From contig CAIYUC010000109.1 in NCBI GenBank assembly GCA_903929315.1, positions 1 through 32,565 on the forward strand: a stretch of DNA of 32,565 nt, written 5' to 3'. This DNA is from an uncultured Bacteroidales bacterium. Its GTDB lineage: Bacteria > Bacteroidota > Bacteroidia > Bacteroidales > FEN-979. Positions 7,896 through 17,500 of this stretch are shown here, piece by piece. The translations under genes and the position numbers were made by a program. Under the pieces are notes generated by a model that did not search any database, was not told the DNA's origin, and worked only from the letters and a program-made list of their open reading frames with translations. Within the stretch, counting starts at the first letter, position 1. Each line of letters starts with the position of its first letter.

Positions 7896-10238
7896 TTGAA
7901 GGAAAAATTGGAAAACCAAAAGAATGCTAAGCTTCTGCGATCGACACCCTGGATCAAACTTTTATCCCCGCCCCCTTATAGTACAAAACCGGCCTGCATA
8001 CGTACACTATTTGGCCATGTTCACAGGGTAACTTCAGTCGCTATCACACCCGACGGGTCATGGGCTGTTTCGGCAGATGACTATGAATTGAGGGTATGGA
8101 ACCTTATGACAGGAGAATGCAAATGGGTTTTGGAAGGTGCTAAGGGAGTGGCTATTTCAGCAGACGGACAGTGTGCTGCCTCGGGTGCTTATCCGCTTGA
8201 TTCTTCCAGACATTCGGTAAAAGTCTGGGACCTTAAAACGGGTCAGTGCAGAAAGGAATTAAAAGGACATATCGATGATGTGACTACAATATCAATGACA
8301 CCTGACGGCCGTTTGGCGGTCTCAGGTTCTAATGGTTCATTGGGTTCAGATAAGTGTTTCAGGGTATGGGATCTTATAAAAGAAGAGTGTATATATGTCT
8401 CTGAAGAGCATAAGGGCAGGATCAGAAGAGTTATCATCAGTCCTGACGGTCATTATGTTATTGTCGAACCTGAAAGATTTCCGACCTGCGTTTGGGACCT
8501 GGTTCAACATCGGATGTTGTATCAGATTTTTGGAGGGGCTGATAGATTTGCCATAACTATTGATTCAAAGAAATTGATTTTTGTCAAAATCAATGATATA
8601 GATATTGTCAATTTGAGCAATGGGGAGTTGATGGCTTCCATTAAACACCAGCATAAAACCCTGAGTGATATTGCGATCACACCCGATGGAAGGTACGCAG
8701 CAACTTCAAGTTGGATAGATTGTAAATTGAGCATATGGGATCTGAACCTGGGCAAATGTATAAAAACATTCGGTCAGCAAGACCTGAAGCCGCTCTTATC
8801 CATTGCCATCACTCCCGACTGTCATTTTGCTGTTACCGGGGAGATAGGAGGAATCGTCCGTATGTGGGATCTCTCTGCACAGCCTACTGCAATTCCCGAA
8901 AAACACATATTTGACATTCAGGATGTCTGTATTATTCCGAAAGAATCGATTGTATTGACAGGTGCAGGCGATTCTGAGTCAAACTACAACATGGCTGATC
9001 CTGAAATACGAGTTTGGGATCTGAATACACAAAAATGTATCCGTGTCTATGAAGATAATGAAGCAGGTTGGCGAGGCCTGTTTATCAACCCGAATGGACG
9101 CCAATTTATTTCAGGTCATAACCAGTCACTTAAGCTCTGGAACCTCGATGGAAATCTTATAAAAAAATTAGATACCGATCCAAATATAGGTGGTGCATAC
9201 CGGTACAAAATAAAATTTTCCCCGGATGGAAACAGGGCAATCTATGACTACTGGGACACTAAGCAAGGCAAACTGGTTATATGGGATCTTTTAAGCGGCG
9301 ACCCAAAAGAGATACGTGACGGACAACACGAAAATACGATCCTTGGCCTCGAAATATTTGCAAACGGCAGAAATGCAATCACTTGCAGCATTGATAAAAC
9401 CTTACGTTTATGGGATTTGGAAAACCTGACATGCATTGGGAAATTGCAAGGTGCAGAAAGTCAAATAGTATCCGTTTCGGTCGCTCCCGACAATTACACC
9501 TGTATAACCCGAGAGGCAAACGGATCCGTAATCCTTTGGGATTTATCAGTAATGAAAATCATAGATAAGTTACCTTCTTATGGAAGAACGGACCAGGCGG
9601 AGTTTTTACTGGATGGCAGATCCGTTATAATCAATGGTGTTACCATGGGATCCGGTACAATCGTATATAGTTTGAGACAAAAGAAATCAAACCATCTGAA
9701 AGGATTCAGTTTAACTGGAGTACCAAGTTGTGACAACTGGTATGTTTTTGGAAGAGACAGCTCCGGCATGAAAATTCATGATCTTGAAAAGAATAGCAAT
9801 GTGATCAATCTGGGGTTCAGTGCAATTGGGTTTGCATTTCAAGGAGTCAATTTGCCCCGGATAGTCTTAGGGAGCAGGTCTGGCTATATTAGTTTCTATT
9901 CGGTAGAAAATTTTCCTCTTGGTCCTGCAGTTGTTTCGCCGGTGAGGTTGTGGATTTTTTCACCATTGGGTCGAAAGGGGCATTGGGATGAACACATAAC
10001 TGCATTTTGCCCATGGTGTCAACAACGATTCAACACCCCAAAAAAAGTACTAGGTACTATCGAAGGAATAAACCGCAATTCTAAGCTAACTCAGGACCAA
10101 TCACCTTGTTTGAATTTGCCTGATGAAGTTTGGGACGATCCGGGACTTTTATCGGATTGCCCCAAGTGTGGGAAAAAGCTGAAATTTAATCCCTTTATTG
10201 CTGGAAATGATCAACTAAAACCAAAATGGAAGTTCTAG
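7896..10238 (+). CDS. WD40 double-propeller protein with C-terminal zinc ribbon
   Basis: 780 residues. About fourteen WD40 blades, many with the classic end (VWDL, IWDL, MWDL) and start (VAITPDGxxAVS), run from about residue 35 to 690 and would form two seven-bladed propellers. A four-cysteine zinc ribbon follows: C705/C708 and C755/C758. There is no signal peptide, so it should act in the cytoplasm as a protein-binding scaffold. An in-frame TGA at 7878 and the lack of an early ATG make TTG 7896 the likeliest start; the first ATG (about 8104) would cut into the propeller. It ends with two consecutive TAG codons, and the LRR gene follows 51 bases later in the same frame, so the two are probably one transcript. 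Partner and ligand are unknown. Confidence 0.85.
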   Translation: MKEKLENQKNAKLLRSTPWIKLLSPPPYSTKPACIRTLFGHVHRVTSVAITPDGSWAVSADDYELRVWNLMTGECKWVLEGAKGVAISADGQCAASGAYPLDSSRHSVKVWDLKTGQCRKELKGHIDDVTTISMTPDGRLAVSGSNGSLGSDKCFRVWDLIKEECIYVSEEHKGRIRRVIISPDGHYVIVEPERFPTCVWDLVQHRMLYQIFGGADRFAITIDSKKLIFVKINDIDIVNLSNGELMASIKHQHKTLSDIAITPDGRYAATSSWIDCKLSIWDLNLGKCIKTFGQQDLKPLLSIAITPDCHFAVTGEIGGIVRMWDLSAQPTAIPEKHIFDIQDVCIIPKESIVLTGAGDSESNYNMADPEIRVWDLNTQKCIRVYEDNEAGWRGLFINPNGRQFISGHNQSLKLWNLDGNLIKKLDTDPNIGGAYRYKIKFSPDGNRAIYDYWDTKQGKLVIWDLLSGDPKEIRDGQHENTILGLEIFANGRNAITCSIDKTLRLWDLENLTCIGKLQGAESQIVSVSVAPDNYTCITREANGSVILWDLSVMKIIDKLPSYGRTDQAEFLLDGRSVIINGVTMGSGTIVYSLRQKKSNHLKGFSLTGVPSCDNWYVFGRDSSGMKIHDLEKNSNVINLGFSAIGFAFQGVNLPRIVLGSRSGYISFYSVENFPLGPAVVSPVRLWIFSPLGRKGHWDEHITAFCPWCQQRFNTPKKVLGTIEGINRNSKLTQDQSPCLNLPDEVWDDPGLLSDCPKCGKKLKFNPFIAGNDQLKPKWKF

Positions 10239-10289
10239 TAGATTAATAATCATTATTCCCAGATACTTAACGGGAACAAACAACCTGCT

Positions 10290-11138
10290 ATGAAAAGATC
10301 ACGGCCATCGATCAATTTAACCTGTGATAAATGCGGATCGTCAATGGTGTATTGGAATCCTGAGATCGACGATTTCATATGTGGTAAATGTAACCAACAC
10401 ATTCCTTGTGAAGAATTAGCAGAGAAGCTTAAATATGAATTAGACCTCGTAGATTCCCGGCTTACTGAAATTCCGGATTGGGTTTTTACCAAAACATATT
10501 TAACGGAGATTGACCTGTCAGCTGAACCTTCTGATTCATTTCATTACCCATTTATAAACAGAATTTCAGTCATCTCTGAAAAAATTGGAAGACTGGTAAA
10601 CCTGGAAGAATTTAATATCGCCGGTAATGCAATTCAAAAAATTCCTAAGGGATTCGGCAAATTGCAGAAACTAACTTTTGTAACATTTGGGGATAATTAT
10701 TTAACGGAATTTCCACAGGCGGTTTTACATCTAAAAAAACTTGAGAATCTTAATCTGTACAGAAATTCTATTAACTCTTTGCCTTCTTCAATCGAAGTGT
10801 TAAAAGGTCTCAGGGTCCTAAGTTTAGGCAGGAATAAACTAAGGCAACTTCCTTCTGAAATCGGGAATTTGAGAAACCTGGAAATATTAATACTGTCAGA
10901 TAACATTTTAGAATCACTCCCTGAAGAAATCGGTCTCCTGACAAACCTGACAACATTGAATGTCAGTTATAATAAACTTAAAACATTACCCAGGAAAGTC
11001 GTTTTTCTGCCAAACCTTAAAGACCTGACCGTTTACGGGAATTATACTTTAGAATCGCCTCCCGGTGAAGTGGCTGAAGAAGGAATAAAAGCGGTCCGGG
11101 ATTGGTTTAATAAATTTGGTGATAAACCTGTTAATTAA
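10290..11138 (+). CDS. Zinc-ribbon leucine-rich-repeat protein
   Basis: 282 residues. It starts with a short zinc ribbon (C12, C15, C31, C34; CDKCG and CGKC), followed from about residue 55 by an LRR domain. Typical repeats of about 23 residues (LPSEIGNLRNLEILILSDN, LPEEIGLLTNLTTLNVSYN) repeat about eight times and end in a GIKAVRDWFNKFG cap. No membrane segment or signal peptide is seen, so it should be cytoplasmic and bind a protein partner. It sits 51 bases after the WD40-zinc-ribbon gene in the same reading frame. Two propellers, two zinc ribbons and an LRR arc from neighbouring genes suggest a complex or an ancestral single protein. No enzyme domain is encoded by either gene. Confidence 0.85.
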   Translation: MKRSRPSINLTCDKCGSSMVYWNPEIDDFICGKCNQHIPCEELAEKLKYELDLVDSRLTEIPDWVFTKTYLTEIDLSAEPSDSFHYPFINRISVISEKIGRLVNLEEFNIAGNAIQKIPKGFGKLQKLTFVTFGDNYLTEFPQAVLHLKKLENLNLYRNSINSLPSSIEVLKGLRVLSLGRNKLRQLPSEIGNLRNLEILILSDNILESLPEEIGLLTNLTTLNVSYNKLKTLPRKVVFLPNLKDLTVYGNYTLESPPGEVAEEGIKAVRDWFNKFGDKPVN

Positions 11139-11280
11139 AAACCAGAAAAAAAAGAAATTAATTCCTTCTTTTTACCCTTCTATAACCTACATAAACACCT
11201 CAGCTGTTAAAATCTATAATACTCCCCAAAATTCAGACCACGAGTTAAGTTAAAAAATGTTTTACTTGTAACCGTGGATT

Positions 11281-12238
11281 ATGAAAGTAAAAAGAAGAAA
11301 ATTTACAGCGGTTTTTAAGGCTCAAGTGATCATCGATGCACTCAAGGAGCGCGAATCTTTGACAGAACTTTCAAAACGCTATGACGTGCATCCCAGCATG
11401 ATCTCCAAGTGGAAGCAGGAATTTATAGACCGGTCAGCCGAGATCTTCGATAATCAACCAACGGAAATGGATTTTGAAGCGGAACGGGAAAAACTCTTTG
11501 CCAAGATCGGGTAGTTGGAAATGGAAAGAAAATGACTAAAAAAAAATTCAAAAAGGGCCGGTCTATGAAAAATGTAATGAGTTATATCACAGATAATGAG
11601 ATGATAAGCATTCGCTGTTAATGTGAGCTATTGGAAGTAAATCGGAGCACCGTGTATTATAAACCTGTACCGGAATCGGAGGAAAACCTTACGATCATGT
11701 GATTAAATGATGAGCATTTTCTGAACCATCCAACACGCGGAGTACTGCATATGAAAGACTTTCTGTTTTTATGTGGGTTTATTGTCAACCCTAAACGGGT
11801 ACGCCGGTTACTTCGATTGATGGGGGTTCTGGCCTTATATCCCAAACGTAATCTGAGTAAGCTTGGCCTTGCAAAATACCTTCGGCCTTTTCTTCTAAGA
11901 GGAATGAAAATAACACAACCAAACCAGGTATGGGGCATCGACATCACTTATATTCCCATGGCCAAAGGATTTATGTACCTGACGGCGATCATTGACCTGT
12001 ATAGCCGCTATGTCAGTTTACGTGTGTATTATTGACATAGTTTGTTGAGCAGGCTGGAAGGATGGTCAGTATGGATGGCAAAGGTCGGGCTACGGATAAT
12101 ATTTTCATCGAGCGTTTCTGGCATACGGTAAAACAAGATTATATCTATTTGCACCCGGCTGAAAATGGCAAAAGCGGAGATATGGAATGAGGTGATAACG
12201 AATAAACACCTGCAGGTCTTCCAAACCTGTCTGGTCTA
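11281..12238 (+). pseudogene. Decayed IS3-family insertion sequence (OrfA and OrfB remnants)
   Basis: OrfA (11281-11514) encodes an HTH transposase start (RRKFTAVFKAQVIIDAL, SMISKWKQEF), but stops at IG-TAG-LEMER, where relatives have Gln. Further stops follow where relatives have Trp (TGA after LEMERK), Gln (TAA before CELL) and Arg (TGA after LTIM). OrfB is recognisable from CELLEVNRSTVYYKP to an intact 94-residue piece (11751-12035) with the first catalytic Asp in WGIDITYIPMA. A deletion then removes the second Asp region, and the rest (MDGKGRATDNIFIERFW, with the catalytic Glu) resumes in another frame near 12065-12130. All the point stops fit C-to-T or G-to-A changes, so this is an old copy. 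Clear terminal inverted repeats were not found. Confidence 0.85.
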
Positions 12239-12396
12239 AAAAACAACAAACCCGTTAGTGTACGAAGCACCGGACGGTGTTTGAAAAAGGGTTTTTGAAA
12301 CAAACTTCGCCTTGTATTTTTTCTGTTTTTACTTTATTATTGCCTTGTATTTTTACAATATTTATAGTAATATTGCCTTGTATTTAAAATTTCATT
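12036..12396. other. Remains of IS3 right part and ATPase upstream region
   Basis: Up to about 12238 this is out-of-frame IS3 OrfB sequence; from 12240 to 12308 there is no recognisable feature; then the three phased repeats precede the ATPase gene. Confidence 0.5.
12309..12385 (+). repeat. Three 11-bp repeats at exact 33-bp spacing before the ATPase gene
   Basis: GCCTTGTATTT occurs at 12309, 12342 and 12375; copies two and three are also preceded by ATT. The spacing is 33 bp both times, about three DNA turns, so bound proteins would sit on one face of the helix. The last copy ends 11 bases before the ATG of the DUF4143 ATPase, suggesting an operator or binding array that controls it. Confidence 0.6.
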
Positions 12397-13716
12397 ATGT
12401 ATATTCCCAGAAAAGCAGATGACGAACTGAAAAAGTGGAAAGCTGAAAGTAAGCATAAACCACTCCTGATCAGGGGTGCCAGGCAAGTTGGAAAAACTAA
12501 GACGGTCAGGGAGTTCGGAAAGAAATTTGATCATTTTATCGAAATTAATTTTGAAGAAACCCCTCGTTTAAAAGAGCTGTTTTTGGGGGAATTAAACCCG
12601 GCATCCATTTGTGAAAATATTGCTGCCATCTTCAGGACGCCAATCTTACCAGGAAAAACCCTGCTTTTCCTGGATGAAATACAGGAATGCCAGGAAGCAG
12701 TAGCATCGCTTCGGTTCTTTTACGAAAAGATGCCCGGATTGCATGTCATAGCTGCCGGATCTTTACTGGAATTTGCATTATCGGAAATACCGACCTTTGG
12801 CGTTGGCAGGATCAGGTCGATGTTCATGCATTCACTGAGCTTTTCCGAGTTCCTTTCGGGAGCCGGTGAAACTCAGTTACTCGATAAAGTCAGGGGAGCA
12901 TCACCAACGAAACCAATAAATGAAGTACTTCATGTCAGACTTCTTGAACTCATTCAAAAGTTTATATGTTTAGGGGGTATGCCTGAAGTGATTGCGACCT
13001 ATCTTGAAACCAGGGATCTGCGTCAATGCCAGCAATTACTCGACGACCTGATCATTTCAATCCAGGCTGATTTTTCAAAGTACAGGAAGAAAACGCCGGT
13101 TTCCCGCCTGAATGAAGTTTTTCAGTCTGCAGTACTGCAGGCTGGACAGAAGTTTGTTTATTCCAGGGCTTGTACCCAGGCCACCAATAACCAGGTTAAG
13201 GAAGCATTGCAGTTGCTGATAACGGCAGGTTTCATGATTCCTGTGACGCACAGTTCTTCAAATGGTTTGCCCCTGGGTGCAGGGGCAAATCCGCAGAAAC
13301 AAAAAATGTTAGTGTATGATACAGGTATATTCCAGCGTATTATGGGCCTTGACCTGACTGACTTTCTCCTGTCAAAAAAATTTGATGCCATTAATAAAGG
13401 CAATATAGCGGAGCAGTTTGTTGGGTTGGAATTGATCAAGTCAGCTTCCTGCTATCAGAATCCATCGCTGTATTACTGGCACAGGGAGACGCGTAGCAGC
13501 AATGCAGAAGTTGACTACGTCATCACTATTTCACAGGAAATAGTACCGGTTGAAGTCAAAGCAGGAACAAAAGGATCAATGCAAAGTCTGTTTTTGTTTT
13601 TGAAGGAAAAAAAACTTCACAAGGGAATCCGGATATCAAATGAGAATTTTTCGGTTTATGATGCGATTAACGTTTATCCTTTATATGCTGTCGAAAATAT
13701 TAAACACAGTGAATAA
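12397..13716 (+). CDS. AAA ATPase with DUF4143 domain
   Basis: 439 residues. The N-terminal ATPase has Walker A GARQVGKT (27-34), Walker B LLFLDEIQ (89-96) and the sensor AAGSLLEFAL. The C-terminal half carries the DUF4143 region, ending in SNAEVDYVI...PVEVKAG, which has the D-x(n)-ExK arrangement of a PD-(D/E)XK nuclease-like fold. Members are common in Bacteroidota and archaea, often in many copies, and their biological role is poorly defined. It is full length. Upstream, three phased 11-bp repeats suggest its own regulation. It stands alone, between an IS3 relic and a STAND fragment, in a region of gene turnover. Confidence 0.88.
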   Translation: MYIPRKADDELKKWKAESKHKPLLIRGARQVGKTKTVREFGKKFDHFIEINFEETPRLKELFLGELNPASICENIAAIFRTPILPGKTLLFLDEIQECQEAVASLRFFYEKMPGLHVIAAGSLLEFALSEIPTFGVGRIRSMFMHSLSFSEFLSGAGETQLLDKVRGASPTKPINEVLHVRLLELIQKFICLGGMPEVIATYLETRDLRQCQQLLDDLIISIQADFSKYRKKTPVSRLNEVFQSAVLQAGQKFVYSRACTQATNNQVKEALQLLITAGFMIPVTHSSSNGLPLGAGANPQKQKMLVYDTGIFQRIMGLDLTDFLLSKKFDAINKGNIAEQFVGLELIKSASCYQNPSLYYWHRETRSSNAEVDYVITISQEIVPVEVKAGTKGSMQSLFLFLKEKKLHKGIRISNENFSVYDAINVYPLYAVENIKHSE

Positions 13717-13729
13717 ATTGGGGAATTAT

Positions 13730-13984
13730 AAAAAGTATCATATTACCCTTGCTTCTTACTTTCAAAGCAAGCCCCTCTATCTTGACGAAACCACCCAAAA
13801 GAACCCCAACACCCGCAAACTTGTTGAGCAGCCATGGTAGCAAACCAAAGAGGAAATGTGGGATGAGTTGACCGAAACACTTTGCAACCTCGATTTCATC
13901 CAGGCCAAGTCTGCAGCAAAAATGACTTTTAACCTGGTAAAGGATATTAATGATATTCTTCAGGTCATTAGTGGACTAAACTGA
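13730..13984 (+). pseudogene. Fragment of a STAND (NACHT/NB-ARC)-WD40 protein helical linker
   Basis: The frame reads LASYFQSKPLYLDETTQKNP and then VEQPW-TAG-QTKEEMWDELTETL...LDFIQAKSAAKMTFNLVKDI. This pattern (short helices with PN.RKLVEqPw.qt..eMWdeLt.tL.dl.FiqaK) is that of the Apaf-1-like helical linker between the ATPase and the WD40 repeats in bacterial STAND proteins. The neighbouring ATPase and WD40 parts are missing and one TAG interrupts the frame, so this is a gene relic. Confidence 0.6.
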
Positions 13985-14071
13985 TCAGAAATTGTTAAAG
14001 AAGAAATAACCAATATCCAGGCAAAATAGTTCTAAAATATATTTTGGATACTTATTTGGATACCTGAAAAA

Positions 14072-14100
14072 CAAAAACCCACGTTAACCGTAGGTTTTTG
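14072..14100 (-). terminator. Terminator-like hairpin after tRNA-Leu
   Basis: CAAAAACC...GGTTTTTG forms a stem with an ACG/CGT inner part and a run of T on the minus strand. It lies 12 bases past the tRNA 3' end. Confidence 0.55.
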
Positions 14101-14111
14101 ATGTGTAATTG

Positions 14112-14195
14112 TGCCCGGGACAGGACTCGAACCTGCACATTCATAAGAACACTAGTCCCTGAAACTAGCGCGTCTACCAATTCCGCCACCCGGGC
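14112..14195 (-). tRNA. tRNA-Leu (CAG anticodon)
   Basis: The minus strand folds into a class II cloverleaf of 84 bases. The acceptor stem GCCCGGG pairs with CCCGGGC; the D-arm is GGCGGAATTGGTAGACGC; the anticodon arm CTAGT/ACTAG has loop TTCAGGG (anticodon CAG); there is a long variable arm and a T-arm GGTTCGAGTCC. The 3' CCA is not encoded. Confidence 0.95.
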
Positions 14196-14201
14196 GATTA
14201 G

Positions 14202-14394
14202 GTGTGGGTTTGAGTGTGATCGAAGTGTGAGTGTGCGAATTCTCATCTCCCTTGGGAGAGGGGAAAGGGGTGAGGGAGTGTGGGTTTGAGTGTGATCGAA
14301 GTGTGAGTGTGCGAATTCTCATCTCCCTTGGGAGAGGGGAAAGGGGTGAGGTGGTGTGGGTTTGAGTGTGATTGAAGTGTGGGTGTGCAAAGAG
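14202..14394 (+). repeat. 76-bp tandem repeat, about 2.5 copies
   Basis: Units start at 14202, 14278 and 14354 (GTGTGGGTTTGAGTGTGAT...), exactly 76 bp apart; the third is partial and more diverged. Each full unit carries the palindrome-rich CTCATCTCCCTTGGGAGAGG, a sequence type common in dispersed bacterial repeats. It lies between the tRNA and the tricorn gene. Confidence 0.85.
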
Positions 14395-14450
14395 ATTGCA
14401 AAAGTAGAAAGTTTTACCGGAAATTAAAGAAAATTTGCCGTGATTAATTA

Positions 14451-14458
14451 TATGTTTG
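14451..14458 (+). promoter_or_regulatory. Bacteroidota -7 box upstream of the tricorn-like protease
   Basis: TATGTTTG matches TAnnTTTG, 81 bases before the ATG at 14540. A TTTG at 14434-14437 is closer than the usual spacing for a -33 box, so this assignment is tentative. Confidence 0.4.
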
Positions 14459-14539
14459 CCGAGAAAGTTTTGAAGTGGTACTTTTGGATTTTAATTTTGA
14501 ACCCATAATTAACTATCATTATTATAAATCAATCCGCAT

Positions 14540-17500
14540 ATGAAAAGAGCCCTTACTGTTGCTTTTGCTGCGCTGCTAACTGTAACAGCTATCTGCCAGG
14601 ATAATCCTCTCTGGCTTCGACGTCCTGCTATTTCACCCGACGGTCAAACGATCCTCTTCACTTATAAAGGCGATATATATTCCATTCCGGCTTCCGGCGG
14701 TACAGCAATACCGTTAACCATGAGTGAATCCTATGAGTTTGCACCGGTGTGGAGCCATGACGGAAAGAGCATCGCATTTGCCTCCGACCGCTATGGTAAT
14801 TTTGATGTCTTCGTGATGCCTGCCGGCGGAGGTGAGGCAAAACGGCTTACCTTCAATTCAAACCGTGAAATACCCAGCAGTTTCACGGCTGACGATAAAA
14901 GTGTGCTTTTCTCGGGTTACCGCCAGGATCCGGTTACCAATGCACAGTTTCCCATTCCACTGATGAGCGAGTTGTACTGCGTTCCAGTCACCGGAGGCCA
15001 CGTATCACAGGTGTTGCCCATACCTGCCATGGATGCTACGGTCAATTCCACCGGCGACAAAATCATCTATCATGACCTGAAAGGGTATGAAAGTGAATGG
15101 CGAAAACACCATACTTCATCCATCACCCGTGATATATGGGTCTATGATCTCAAATCCAAAAAATATACACAACTGACCCAATTCAAAGGAGAGGACCGTA
15201 ACCCCGTTTTCGACAGCAATGACAATGATTTCTATTACCTGAGCGAACAAAACGGCTCCTTCAATGTGTTTAAAAGCTCTTTATCCGATCCTTCCAAAAA
15301 TACTGCCTTGACTCATTTCACAAAAAATCCAGTCAGGTTTCTTACCCGCTCAAGAAATAATACCCTCTGCTTTAGCTTTGATGGCGAGATTTATACCATG
15401 CAACCCGGCAACGAACCCAAAAAAGTTTTGATACATATCGGGGAAGACGGTCGCACTCCGCTGGAGAAAATCGTACCCGTTAATGAGAAATTCACCGAAT
15501 TGAGGCTCTCACCTAACGGGAAAGAGTTCGCCTATGTCTTCCGCGGGGAGATCTTTGTAACAAGCGTCGAAGGTGGAATCACCAAACGCATCACCAATAC
15601 ACCGTGGCAGGAACGAAGTGTCAGCTTCAGCCCCGATGGCCGCTCCCTGGTCTATGCAGCAGAGGTGGATAATAACTGGAATGTTTATTCCGTATCCATC
15701 ATCCGAAAAGAAGAACCTTATTTCTACGTTTCTACCGTATTGAAAACCGAACCTGTGGTGACTACACAGGAAGAAGAATACCAACCTTCCTTCTCCCCCG
15801 ATGGAAAAGAAGTGGCCTATCTTGAGAACCGCGTTACGCTTAAAGTGATCAACCTGGCAACAAAACAAACCCGCACCATTATGCCCGCCGATAAGAACTA
15901 TTCTTATGCCGATGGGGATCAATATTATCAGTGGTCTCCTGATGGAAAATGGTTCCTTGTCCAGTTCAGCTACCCCGAACGAGTGTTCACTCCTGAAGTA
16001 GGACTGGTTTCCTCGGATGGCAAGGGAGAGATCCACAATCTTACCCTGAGCGGGTACAACAACTTTGTGCCGAAATGGACAATGGATGGCAAAATGATGA
16101 TCTGGGGATCCGACCGGGAAGGCGCCCGCCAGCAAAGCGGAGAACTTACGAGCGCCGACGTTTATGGCATGTTCTTTACGAAAGCAGCTTTTGACCGCTA
16201 CAAGCTCTCCAAGGAAGAACTGGCCCTGGTAAAGGAACAGGAAGAGAAACTGGAAAAGGAAAAGAAAAAGGCAGAAGAAAAAGCTAAATCAGAGAAAAAA
16301 GGCAAAGAAACGGAAACAGTCAAAACAGAAAAGGATTCCGCCAAAAAAGAAGTGATCATCGATTGGGAGAACCTGACCGAACGGAAGAGTAAACTTACCA
16401 TCCATACTTCTCCCGCCAATGACTGGCTCCTCTCCAAGGATGGAGAGAAACTATTCTATCTCACTGTCTTTGATAAGGGCAATGATCTCTGGGTCACTGA
16501 ACTACGCACCAGGGAAACAAAGCTCTTCGCCAAACTGGGAGCAGAACGGGTCGGTATGGAACTATCCCGTGACGGTAAATTCATCCTCCTCCTGGCGGAT
16601 GGAAAGCCGATGAAGGTGGATGCGGAAAGCGGGAAGAGCGAACCACTCAAAGTGAGCGGAGAGATGGTGCTTAAGCCATCAGACGAAAAAAAATACATAT
16701 TTGACCATTGCTGGCGCCAGTTCAAGGAGAAATTCTATGTCGCAGACCTGCAAGGTGTCGATTGGGATTACTATTACATGGATTATAAAAAATTCCTTCC
16801 CTTTATCAACAACAATTATGATTTTGCAGAGATGCTCAGCGAAATGCTCGGTGAAGTGAATGCATCACATACAGGATGTTATTACCGCAGCGGCAGTCCC
16901 AATACGGATCAGACCGCAGACCTTGGCATTTTCTATGATTACAATTACACCGGAAATGGATTAAAGATTGCAGAGGTGATTGAAGGCGGACCGCTGGATA
17001 AAGCAACCTCCAGGATAAAAGCAGGTCTTATAATAGAAAAGATCGATGGGCAAATACTGACAGATTCGATTGATTTTTACCAATTGTTGAATCGTAAGGT
17101 GGGTAAACTGACACTCCTGTCCGTTTATGATCCCTCCGGTAACACTCGCTGGGAAGAGACGGTAAAACCCGCTTCCGTGGGGGATGTTCTGGAACTTCTT
17201 TATAAGCGTTGGGTCAAAAACCGTCGCAAAGAGGTAGATTCGCTTTCCGGTGGCACGATCGGGTATGTCCATGTCCGGTCGATGGACGATGAGAGTATGC
17301 GCGTTGTATTCGAAGAAGCGCTTGGACGGAACATTGAAAAGAAGGCCCTTATCGTGGATACGCGTTTCAATGGCGGTGGCAATATCCATGAACAATTGTC
17401 CGATTTTCTGAACGGCAAAAAATACATCGACATCATTCCGCATGGGCAGTATGTTGGCTCCGAACCCTATGACAAATGGACGAAACCTTCCATCGTACTG

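Noticed and set aside
12309-12385. Phased repeats as a small CRISPR array
   Set aside because: The repeats are only 11 bp, there are three copies, the intervening DNA is AT-rich without spacer character, and no cas genes are present.
4752-13840. TAG codons at expected Gln positions (recombinase, IS3 OrfA, STAND fragment, between WD40 and LRR) as a sign of TAG recoding
   Set aside because: TAG ends other genes at natural C-termini (the T9SS protein at 5272 and the gene at 22366), and the IS3 copy also has TGA and TAA stops. Decay explains the pattern better.
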